Shown piece by piece: positions 55,789 to 64,000 of a stretch of DNA of 64,000 nucleotides. The translations under genes and the position numbers were made by a program. The notes under the pieces were generated by a model. It was not told where the DNA came from. It made no database searches and worked only from the letters and a program-made list of their open reading frames with translations. This DNA is from Azolla caroliniana (taxonomy: Eukaryota > Polypodiophyta), in contig JBHGNT010000013.1 of NCBI GenBank assembly GCA_043228905.1, positions 496,001 through 560,000 on the forward strand, read 5' to 3'. How positions within the stretch are numbered: position 1 is the stretch's first letter; each line of letters opens with the position of its first letter.

Positions 55789-56135
55789 GAGTGTGGACGG
55801 ACGGACCGGAATCGGTATGCCGTTCCGGATCCGGACCGATCCCGAACAAGTGCGGATGGCACCGTTTTGTAATACAGACCGGAAACCTATTTAAAGGCCC
55901 AGATACAATGTAATATTTAGCGGTTAATTAATGAAAGCTTAAGCGTTGTTATATCTCTGTGTTAATTGCCGTTCTGTCTTAATTGTTATATCTTACGCGT
56001 GTTATGAAATACGATCCTAATAAGTAACTTAACTAAGTCGGATTAAGCGTTGAAGTCTAATCTGGTTGCCGTAACACCCTTTGGTGAAGTGTCTCCCGTA
56101 GACACCCTGTGTTAGGCCATTGTCCGGCCCGAAGA
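55789..56135 (+). repeat. Probable 5' LTR of the Ty3/gypsy element (ends uncertain)
   Basis: Composition changes sharply at about 55789 (TGTGGACGGACGGACCGG). The stretch holds a TATA-like CCTATTTAAAGGCCC and ends near GAGTTAACA, just before TTTTGGTGACC, which looks like a gypsy-type primer-binding region. The second LTR is not in the window, so the borders are estimates. Confidence 0.45.
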
Positions 56136-56195
56136 GTTAACACAGTTTTTGGTGACCAAGATTCCTGTTTTTGCAGCGAACGACGGCACGGATGG

Positions 56196-57047
56196 ATGTC
56201 TAGATCAACGCACGACTTGGTTACAGATCGAACTCGACGCCTTGCCGAAAGGCAAAGGAGATGCGAGGCTTTCCAGCAAGCGGCGCAGGAAATTAGAGCG
56301 GATCGCTCGTTTTCCAACGTAATCCGGAGAGTAGCGGAGGACTCCCTCTGGTTACAGCAAACATCGCACCCGGACGACGGCAGCAGCCTAAGCAGCCTCC
56401 GGGAAACCGAATCCCTTCTCCACGCGTTGGCAAACGGAGAAGGCGAAGCAGAGGCCTTTTCAGCATATGAATCGGACTCCGAAGGGGAATACAGCGTGCA
56501 CACGAACTACCGTAGCAGCAACGAAACCCCGGGCGGACCGGAGGACGAAGGATCGGATACCTTACCGACACCGGAACCGAAAGTGCTAACGCTGGAACCC
56601 CCGGAACCAGCAGAAGAAGAACGACCTCCGACACCGGAAGTCGAGGAGGAGAGGCCTCCGTCACCAAAGGAAGAGAAACAACCGACACCGGAATCAAATC
56701 GGGAAAGACCACCAACACTAGAGAAAATTCCGGAACGAGCACCAACACTACCAGCCCACGCACCGATACCGGACGACGACATGTCGTTCCAGTACTCCAA
56801 GTATAGAGATGATCCGGACGCGGAAGCTCATGTGCACGCCTTTGAACAGACATGGGAAGCCAACCATGTGTCCCAGCTACTGACACCGGAGGAAGAAGAA
56901 CGCTCTAAGATAGCAGAGTTTGGCGTCACATTGGAGGGACCGGCAGCAAGATGGCACCGGACTCAGGACCTGTCTACCATCAACACCTTTGCAGATTTAA
57001 AAGCTAAATTCATGCATTTTTTCAAAAGAAGGTGGACCAGACCGTAA
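56196..57047 (+). pseudogene. Ty3/gypsy gag, N-terminal part
   Basis: ATG at 56196 opens a Gag frame with an acidic Pro-Glu-rich linker (repeats of the type EERPPTPE around residues 150-200), then the gag core FAFEQ-like EAHVHAFEQTWEANHVSQLL and GPAARWHRTQDLSTINTFAD. The frame breaks at about 57018, in a T/A-rich stretch, and continues in the next frame. Confidence 0.75.
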
Positions 57048-57877
57048 TAGTAGGCTTATTTTATACCATCCGGCAAGAGGCAGGGGAGAGCATTCCCCAA
57101 TTTGTCATCCGGTTTCAACGGATGCATAGTCAGCTTACCCGTGCACCCCCGGAGGAGGAATTACGGACGATATTCCTAAACGCGCTCCGGGAACCCCTAC
57201 GCACGGTTTGCACGGTAATCGATTTCCACACAAGTACCATCGACCAGGTCATTGATTGGGTGAAAGAGATGGAAAAGACAAGCTCCTGGCTCACACTGGT
57301 CACACTTCAACGGGCGTTACCGTCCGATGAAGACCTCCGGTTTCGGCAAGCAATACAGTGCACAACCTGCTTGAATTCCGGACACTCGGCTCTAGAATGC
57401 ACTATGAGGACGCAATGTGTAATCTGTCAATCCAAGAGCCATACGACGGATAGGTGCGAATATAATATGTTGACTCGGCAAGCACCGCCCGTCTGACAAA
57501 TTGAGCCACGCAGCAGCCGGGATGAAGAAGACGAACGCTGGCGGCGAATGGACCGTGACCGACCGGCACAGGATGTCCGGTATGGCGAGCGACGGGAAAA
57601 TAATGTCTGGTACGGTGAGCGACGGGAAAATGATGTCTGGTACGGTGATCGGCGAGAGAACTATGACCGGCATGATCAGTACCAGGACTACAATAGACGA
57701 TACGAACAGTACGACCGGGAGCACTCCCCCGGGTATCGTCAGCAACGGGAGGAATACGGCAGATATAACGGGCAACCCTGTCAAGAGTACCGTAATAAGA
57801 AAAGCTATAACAAAAAACAACATTTTAAAAAAGGCGGTTACCCCTGGGATCCGGAACAAGGCACTCCAAGTAACTAA
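57048..57877 (+). pseudogene. Ty3/gypsy gag, C-terminal part with zinc knuckles
   Basis: Continues the Gag core (ESIPQFVIRFQRMHSQLTRA; RTIFLNALREPL). Two Cys/His clusters follow, CTTCLNSGHSALEC and CVICQSKSHTTDRC. A stop lies at 57494-57496, after which the same frame runs on to 57877 through a tandem repeat encoding VRYGERRENNVWYGERREND-like units. A third Cys/His segment (YCRQEGHYSNQC) in the following frame section seems to have lost its first Cys. Confidence 0.72.
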
Positions 57878-57880
57878 CCG

Positions 57881-59447
57881 GTACAAAACCCCGCGCGTAC
57901 CGTAGGACCTGCCCCGGGCACAACAGACAATGCCGAATCTAGCAATGCCCGGAAGGCCTACTACTACTATTGCCGACAGGAAGGCCATTATAGTAACCAA
58001 TGCCCGGTGAAGAGCTATGAAAAACGACCGGCGGTAAATATGGTAGTCCCTGAGGTGGCAGACCTGCAACAGGTGACCACAAGGTCGAAGGGCATGGCCA
58101 AAGAATGGGAGACACAGGAGACCATCCGGAAACAAGCAACGGAATGGGTAAAGAAAGCAAACGAGCAGAATGTCACAGACTTACAGCAGCAAAAGGAGAA
58201 CACCGCAAGGCTTGCCGGCGGTGGTCACTCCGAGAACGAGACATGGCAGGCGTTGCAAGAATGCCAGATTACGTTACCACTAGGAAGACTCCTACAACTC
58301 GTGCCTAGATTCACGGAAGGACTGAAGACGGCCATGACGGCAGGAGAACCATCACCGGCACCGGTACTCTTCTCGAATCCGGAGGAGGGACCAACAGTGG
58401 TAGACACCAGCAGTCCGGTAATCACTGCCATTGTAAAAGGGAAAGAACTCCCCAGCACAGTTATAGACGGAGGCTCTGGGGTAAATGTAATAAGCCTCCG
58501 AACGTGTGAGGACCTAGGAATCCACGAGTGGGAGCCGTGTCCGTTCTGGTTGCGGATGGCTGATACAAGCTCAGTGCGGCCGACAGGATTAATACGGAAA
58601 TTAGAAGTCACCGTCGGCGGGCATACATTTCACATCTCGGTCGTAGTGCTACAATTACAGGCACAAGGCGCATACCCGCTATTGCTGGGGCGGCCATGGT
58701 TAAAAACGGCACATATCAAACAGAATTGGCGAAAAAATATAATTACCTTCCGGCGAGGAAAAGCCAAGGTACGGGTACCAACACAGCCAAGGACGAGCAC
58801 TGGCAAGGAATGTACACCGTTGTATGCGGAATGCGTCAACATGCTCGAAGGGTTAGCGGACAAAGAAGAAGCTCAATACCTGCAGGAAAACCCGAAGATC
58901 ATACCCCTCTTCGAAATTGACATTGCCGAAGCCGTAGCACCGTACTTACCGCAACCGAAAGAGGCGGAAGCAGAACCGGATAAAGACGCAATCTGGGAGT
59001 TACGGCAAGCGCAGGAAGCGTTGGAACGGGAAATGGCCGTTTCACAGCGCGTAAAAGCATCACAACTAGAAGAGGTGAATTTAGGCACCACGGACGAAGC
59101 AAAACCGGTGCACATCGCCAAGGAGATGAAGTCCGAAGACAAAACGGCGATGATAACACTTCTCACGGAATTCCGGGATGTGTTCGCCTGGTCATACGAA
59201 GATATGCGAGGACTCGACCCTCAGTTATACCAGCATCAAGTACACTTGAGCAAGGACGCAAAACCAGTGGCACAAAGACGGTACCGGATGAATCCCAATT
59301 ATGCTGCCAAGGTCAAGGAAGAAATCGACAAACTGCTAAGAGTTGGCTTTATCCGTCCGGTAAAGAAAGCGACATGGTTGAGCCCGATCGTAGTCATACC
59401 GAAGAAGAACGGAAAAATTCGAGTTTGCGTAGACTATCGGAAACTCA
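57881..59447 (+). pseudogene. Ty3/gypsy protease and RT start (truncated pol)
   Basis: An open frame contains a retropepsin-like segment STVIDGGSGVNVISLRTCED, with Asp-Gly-Gly in place of the usual Asp-Ser/Thr-Gly, and YPLLLGRPWLKTA downstream. The RT approach follows: DVFAWSYEDMRGLDPQLYQH, then EIDKLLRVGFIRPVKKATWL, SPIVVIPKKNGKIRVCVDYR. The RT palm with its catalytic Asp pair is cut off by the copia insertion. The ATG at 58016 is not meaningful, as the frame is open from 57881. Confidence 0.82.
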
Positions 59448-59620
59448 TGTCGAATACAAGTGTATAATGGACGTATTCACACTATCCCTTTGGGCCATTT
59501 GTGTAATTAGCATAAAGGGTAGTTGCCCTAAGTCGATCACTATATATAGTGACCTTGTAACCTTTTTGTAAGGTTGGGGGTTGTATTATTGTTTCTATTG
59601 AATAGAAAGACTCTTTTGTG

Positions 59621-59657
<37 letters not shown>

Positions 59658-59744
59658 ACGATCTCAGAAACTGTCATACGCAGGTACTCAATCCTAATCG
59701 AATACTCTTCTTGATCTTCCGCATAGACGACCTTGTTTCCAACA
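59448..59744 (+). repeat. 5' LTR of copia element 2
   Basis: 297 bp with TG...CA ends. It contains TATATATAG (59530-59538) as a likely TATA box, an AATAGAAAG region and a (TC)n tract (59621-59653). As in copia element 1, a CT tract sits inside the LTR. Confidence 0.88.
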
Positions 59745-59746
59745 TT

Positions 59747-59759
59747 TGGTATCAGAGCC
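59747..59759 (+). promoter_or_regulatory. Primer-binding site of copia element 2
   Basis: TGGTATCAGAGCC lies two bases after the LTR. It is the standard plant copia site complementary to initiator-Met tRNA. Confidence 0.92.
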
Positions 59760-60437
59760 TGCACAGTATTCGGTCCTTCAATCCGCTGTCGGCCGTCGTC
59801 TCAGCCTGCACAGCATTCGGTTTCCTGCGTCATTCGAAGAAGAGAGAAGAAGAAAAACGAGGCTTGCACCTCATCGCGTTAGATCATCTTCGCTTGGAGT
59901 AAGCCAGCGCGTTGTACTCTGTTCCTTGTGATCGTAACCGCTCGAGGTGAAATCCCCTTGTGCAACATTGACACGATCGTGCTCCACTCGGTTAAATGGC
60001 ATCCGAAGAGGTCAACAAACGCTGCTCGCCGCTCATTGTAACCACTCGGTGCAGATCGGTCTCAAGACAACAACCCCAATTCGTGCTTCATCCGGCTGAT
60101 CGACATTCGAGAGGATCAGTTGGATCCGTCTCTCTCGTCGCTGCAGTCACCCGAAGCAGAATCGGTCCAGACAATCGGTTTCAATAATCGGTATTCGGCA
60201 TATATATCCAAAGCGAACCGGGCTCACTCCGACTCGGCAACATTCGGGAAGACCAGTCGGTTCTGTCCCTCAAGTTACCGGAGTCAATTCGAGCAAGTTC
60301 AACAATACATATATCCGAAGCCGAACCGACTCGGGTTCAAATACGACTAGAACGATATCGGGTGAGCCAACCGGCTGCAGTCCAACAAGGTTCGTAGTCA
60401 ACTCCGAACCGAGCCTCGTCAACCGAAACCGAATTTG
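59760..60437 (+). other. Untranslated leader of copia element 2
   Basis: No coding motifs; many short TCGG-rich repeats (for example ATTCGG, TCGGTT). The ATG at 60438 begins gag. Confidence 0.6.
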
Positions 60438-62357
60438 ATGGCATCAACATCCGGCTCGTCAGAAATGAGTCTACGAAAGTTCGATGGATCGAACTTTAAC
60501 TTCTGGAAGGAGCAAATGCAGGACTATCTCATAGTCAAGGGGCAAATCGATCCCATCGAAAATGAAGAACCTCCAGAAGGATACAAACCAATTGAGTGGC
60601 AGAAGCTGGACAGAATCGTCCGCGCCACGATTCGGATGCACCTATCGGAATCGGTATACTTTACGGTGCAATCGTGTACGACAACATTCGAACTGTGGAA
60701 AACACTGTCGGACACCTACGAAAAGAAGGTCGCTGCAACGAAGATGTTTCTGATCCGGCGCCTCTACAACTTGCGGATGAAAGAATCCGATTCGGTTCAA
60801 GCACATCTCAACGAGTACGAAAGCATAAGCTCCCAAATCTCATCTCAGGGGACGGCAATCGAGGATGAACTCAGAGCAATGATACTCATGAGCAGCCTTC
60901 CCTCATCATGGGAAACTTTCGTCACAACCGTGTGCAACGCGTCAACCACGGCTGTTAAATACTCCGAAGTCACGAGCGCAATCCTGACCGAAGCAGCTCG
61001 GAGAAAGTCTTTCGCCAAAGACTCAACAGACGACGCTTACGTAGTACAAGGTTCGACAGACCGATCGGACATACGAGGAAGAGATTCCTCACGGCCGCCG
61101 AACAATCAGCGAAGACGGAGCCAGTCACGGGATAATCGAATCTGCAACTATTGCAAGAAACCCGGACACATCAAAGCCGACTGCCGCGCACTCAAGAACA
61201 AGAACGACAAGTCTCAGAGATCAGACAAGAAGAGTGGCCGGCATGAGGAGATCAATTACGTCAGCTTCTCAGCTGATGTGCTACCAGACGACCCGAATAT
61301 ACTATCAATCGAAAATCCAGTTGGATCAGAAGTCCTACTCACGACTGAAGAGTCGAGCACATGGCTCTTAGATTCGGGCGCGTCATTTCACGTGACTCCT
61401 CATCGATCCCAATTTCGGCAATATACGATCCGTCATTCCGACTCAGTTCGAGTCGGCAACTCACAACACTGTGACATCATCGGAATCGGCACAGTAGAGC
61501 TCAACCTTGCAGGCGGCTCTACACTTGTACTTCACAATGTCCGACATGTACCCGAGCTCTCGAGGCCATTGATCTTAGTCGGACAACTAGATGAAGACGG
61601 CATTCGTGCCGGTTTCTCTTTGGGAGGGTGGACACTCCACAGGGGGAACCTCCTGCTTGCTAGAGGACCCAAGATACACTCACTGTACCCGTTACATGTT
61701 ACGCTCAGAGAGGGTAACCTATTTTTGGTGGATATTCCTGTGTCATCACTATGGCACCGAAGATTAGGACACCTCAGCAAGGCCGGCATTACGCATCTAT
61801 CCAGAGCCGGGTACATCCCCAAACTCTCCTTCTCCGACCATCAATTCTGCGAGCATTGCCAGTATGGCAAACAAGCAGCCGCATCACACCCGACATCAGC
61901 ACCAAGAGTAACGAGACCTCTCGATCTAGTCCACTCGGACGTCTGTGGCCCAATGCCGCATCAGTCTCTTGGCGGTGCCTCTTACTTCGTCAGTTTTATT
62001 GACGATTCGACTCGAAAGGTGTGGGCTTATCCAATTCGCACCAAAGATCGTGTGTTCTCGATCTTCTCCGATTGGCTCGCTATGGTAGAAAATCAAACCG
62101 ACCGAAAACTGAAATGCTTTCGGACCGATAATGGGGGAGAGTTCAAATCCGATGAATTCGTCAAATTCTGCCGACAACGCGGCATCCGACGTGAATTTAC
62201 GGCACCACACAGTCCGGAGCAAAACGGGATTGCAGAACGAATGAATCGGACAATCCAAGAACGGATAGTTTCCATGCTCCAACACTCCGGACTGTCGGAT
62301 GGCTTCTGGGCAGAGGCTCTACTCACGGCAGTACATAATCAATATGTCGCCAAGTAG
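60438..62357 (+). CDS. copia element 2 Gag-protease-integrase (5' part of the polyprotein)
   Basis: 639 codons from ATG 60438. Gag N-terminus LRKFDGSNFNFWKEQMQDYL; UBN2-type region (LWKTLSDTYEKKVAATKMFL); zinc knuckle CNYCKKPGHIKADC; protease WLLDSGASFHVT with the Asp-Ser-Gly active site; GAG-pre-integrase WHRRLGHLSKAGI and CEHCQYGKQ; integrase core with LVHSDVCGPM, FVSFIDDSTRKVWAY, FRTDNGGEF and HSPEQNGIAERMNRTIQERI, so the D-D-E catalytic residues are present. The frame is lost at about 62335 by a small indel and ends at 62357. Pol continues in another frame. Confidence 0.9.
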   Translation: MASTSGSSEMSLRKFDGSNFNFWKEQMQDYLIVKGQIDPIENEEPPEGYKPIEWQKLDRIVRATIRMHLSESVYFTVQSCTTTFELWKTLSDTYEKKVAATKMFLIRRLYNLRMKESDSVQAHLNEYESISSQISSQGTAIEDELRAMILMSSLPSSWETFVTTVCNASTTAVKYSEVTSAILTEAARRKSFAKDSTDDAYVVQGSTDRSDIRGRDSSRPPNNQRRRSQSRDNRICNYCKKPGHIKADCRALKNKNDKSQRSDKKSGRHEEINYVSFSADVLPDDPNILSIENPVGSEVLLTTEESSTWLLDSGASFHVTPHRSQFRQYTIRHSDSVRVGNSQHCDIIGIGTVELNLAGGSTLVLHNVRHVPELSRPLILVGQLDEDGIRAGFSLGGWTLHRGNLLLARGPKIHSLYPLHVTLREGNLFLVDIPVSSLWHRRLGHLSKAGITHLSRAGYIPKLSFSDHQFCEHCQYGKQAAASHPTSAPRVTRPLDLVHSDVCGPMPHQSLGGASYFVSFIDDSTRKVWAYPIRTKDRVFSIFSDWLAMVENQTDRKLKCFRTDNGGEFKSDEFVKFCRQRGIRREFTAPHSPEQNGIAERMNRTIQERIVSMLQHSGLSDGFWAEALLTAVHNQYVAK

Positions 62358-63327
62358 ACCTCTAGGACTTCAAATTCCTCAGGAACTATGGATCGGCAGT
62401 AAGCCGAATTACGACAAGCTGAGGATCTTCGGATGCGAGGCGTACACCCTTATTCCGAAAGATGATCGCCGAAAACTTGCACCTCGGTCCAGGAAATGCA
62501 TTTTCCTTGGATATGGATCAGACGGCGCAATGGGATACCGACTCTGGGACCCCGAACGCAGACAAATCGTTCGAAGTTCGGACGTTGTGTTCAACGAGTC
62601 GGCTATGATTCCATCAGTCAAAACACCGATCGAAGTCCGAAGGGTAACATTTTCCGATGTGCCGACCCTTCAAGAAGGCCCCGCTCTTAACACACGGTCA
62701 GCTTCACGGGTAGCTGCACCTTACACTACCGACTCGGACAACTCCGACTCGGTACAGCCGAATGATTCGCTTTCGGACCATCCGACCTCGATACCCGATG
62801 CGACCAGTCCAATCATACCTCGCCGATCCGAGAGACTGTCGCAACCTCCGGAGAGGTATTCTCCTGGAATTTTCTTCACCGACGCCGGTGAACCGACGTC
62901 TTACGAAGAAGCATCGACATCTGTCGATTCAGCCACCTGGCATCTGGCGATGGAGTCGGAAATGCACTCCATCCGGGCAAACAAGACTTGGGACCTGGTC
63001 GAATTACCTAGGAACCGACGTGCTCTTCCTTGCAAGTGGGTTTATCGACTAAAAGAGACGTCTGATTCGACCACCCCAAAGTACAAGGCCAGATTAGTTG
63101 CGAAGGGCTTCCGACAGGAATATGGCGTCGACTTCGACGAGATTTTTTCACCAGTGGTGAAAATGACAACCCTTCGTTTCCTACTCGGCGTAGTGGCAGC
63201 CGACAACTTGGAGCTGATTCAGCTAGATGTCAAAACAGCCTTCCTCCATGGTGATCTTGAAGAGGAAATTTATATGGAGCAGCCAAAAGGCTTTGTGGCA
63301 ATTGGCCAAGAACATCTAGTCTGCTGA
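62338..63327 (+). pseudogene. copia element 2 integrase C-terminus and RT N-terminal half
   Basis: After the frameshift the frame reads NMSPSRPLGLQIPQELW, LRIFGCEAYTLIPKD (integrase C-terminal region), RRSERLSQPPERYSP, then RT blocks WHLAMESEMHSIRANKTW, KARLVAKGFRQEYGVDFDEI and LIQLDVKTAFLHGDLEEEIY. A TGA at 63325-63327 interrupts the polyprotein where homologues usually have CxLxKSLYGLKQ. Confidence 0.88.
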
Positions 63328-64000
63328 CTCAGGAAGAGTCTATACGGCCTCAAACAGGCACCGCGACAATGGTACAAGAAGTTCGACGACTTCATCCAAT
63401 CGATCGGCTTCTCAAAAAGCGATGAGGACCATTGTCTCTTCACCAACACAGCTCAAGATGGATCACCCATCTTCCTCATCATTTACGTGGACGACATGCT
63501 AATCTCTGGACGCCACGCGGGCGAACTTGCCGAGCTCATTCGGCAACTGCGGTTGAAGTTTGCCATGAAGGACCTCGGTCCGGCACGACACATACTCGGC
63601 ATGAAGATTAGTCGGCATCGCGATAAACGACATCTTTTTTTGTCTCAGACCGACTATATCGGACGTGTCTTGGAACGCTTCAACATGCAATCAGCCAAAT
63701 CTGCTTCAACCCCGCTCCCCATGAATCTTCGGCTCTCTCAGCGAGACTGCCCGACATCTGGTTCGGAGGGGGAAGATATGAAGTCGGTACCGTATGCACC
63801 GGCAGTCGGCTCCCTTATGTACCTAATGGTCGCGACACGGCCTGATATTTCTCATGCCGTAGGAGTCGTTAGCAGATTTATGCATAACCCTGGCCGATCG
63901 CATTGGAACGCAGTCAAGCATGTGTTCAGATATCTGGCTGGCACAAAAGACCACGGCATTCTTTTCGGTCCGAACCGAACCTCAGGCGTAGTCGGTTACA
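63328..64000 (+). pseudogene. copia element 2 RT C-terminal half and RNase H start
   Basis: The same frame resumes after the stop: RKSLYGLKQAPRQWYKKF, LIIYVDDMLISG (YVDD active site), KDLGPARHILGMKISR, SLMYLMVATRPDISHAVGVV, then AVKHVFRYLAGTKDHGILF, and open to the window end. The remaining RNase H and the 3' LTR are outside the window. Confidence 0.88.

Larger units (their letters stand above)
55789..59447 (+). mobile_element. Ty3/gypsy LTR retrotransposon, interrupted inside the RT by a copia element
   Basis: Order: LTR-like sequence, gag, zinc knuckles, aspartic protease, start of RT. It stops at VCVDYRKL (59447), the first conserved RT block, exactly where the LTR of copia element 2 begins. 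The rest presumably continues beyond the right edge of the window after the copia element. GC content and CpG frequency are clearly higher than in the gene island. One frameshift in gag and two in-frame stops indicate that it is not active. Confidence 0.88.
59448..64000 (+). mobile_element. Ty1/copia element 2, nearly complete, runs off the window
   Basis: LTR 59448-59744 (starts TGTCGAATAC, ends CCAACA), PBS at 59747, an untranslated leader of about 680 bp, then gag-pol in copia order (Gag, zinc knuckle, protease, integrase, RT, RNase H). It is inserted in the RT gene of a Ty3/gypsy element. Only one frameshift (about 62335) and one stop (63325-63327) were seen, so it is far younger than copia element 1. 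The right LTR and the target-site duplication (left flank AACTC) lie outside the window. Confidence 0.92.

Overview
This is nuclear DNA from a land plant. The host genes carry spliceosomal introns with GT-AG borders (two look like GC-AG), and the set is plant-specific: sucrose-phosphate synthase, PLS/DYW-class PPR proteins, a plant RS-type SR splicing factor and a CML21-like EF-hand protein. The genome is repeat-rich, AT-rich and unusually full of (GA)n/(CT)n microsatellites. The style of the PPR proteins and the non-L1-like LINEs would suit a fern or another non-flowering vascular plant, but that placement is a guess.

Layout. 1-6.3 kb: an acidic Asp/Gly-rich reading frame at the edge, then mostly non-coding DNA with relics. 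6.4-13.5 kb: a decayed Ty1/copia element whose right LTR is split by a LINE copy. 13.8-23.3 kb: a pile of 5'-truncated LINEs of three families (called A, B and C here) and a tRNA-derived SINE, most of them abutting (GA)n tracts. 24.4-55.0 kb: a gene island of six genes in three tail-to-tail pairs: UBC E2 (+) with sucrose-phosphate synthase (-), a DYW-type PPR (+) with an E-type PPR (-), and a CML21-like calcium sensor (+) with an RS31/RS40-like SR protein (-). All six could be traced from start to stop, and their exon phases close. 55.8-64 kb: a Ty3/gypsy element cut inside its reverse transcriptase by a much younger Ty1/copia element that runs off the window.

No shared pathway is visible among the six genes. 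They are ordinary housekeeping, organelle-RNA and signalling genes. The sucrose-phosphate synthase model gives 1044 residues over 13 exons, the E2 182 residues over 6, the CML 222 over 4 and the SR protein 225 over 5.

The most interesting signal is the transposon biology. LINE B is inserted exactly in the (CT)n tract of a copia LTR, and the sister LTR preserves the empty site. LINE A and LINE C copies also lie between (GA)n tracts. LINE families A and B end in the same small inverted repeat, with base changes on both arms that keep the pairing, followed in the best copies by (CT)n rather than poly(A). A SINE with recognisable A and B boxes also starts directly after (GA)n in two places, one of them inside an intron of the sucrose-phosphate synthase gene. 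Together these suggest retroelements adapted to GA/CT microsatellites.
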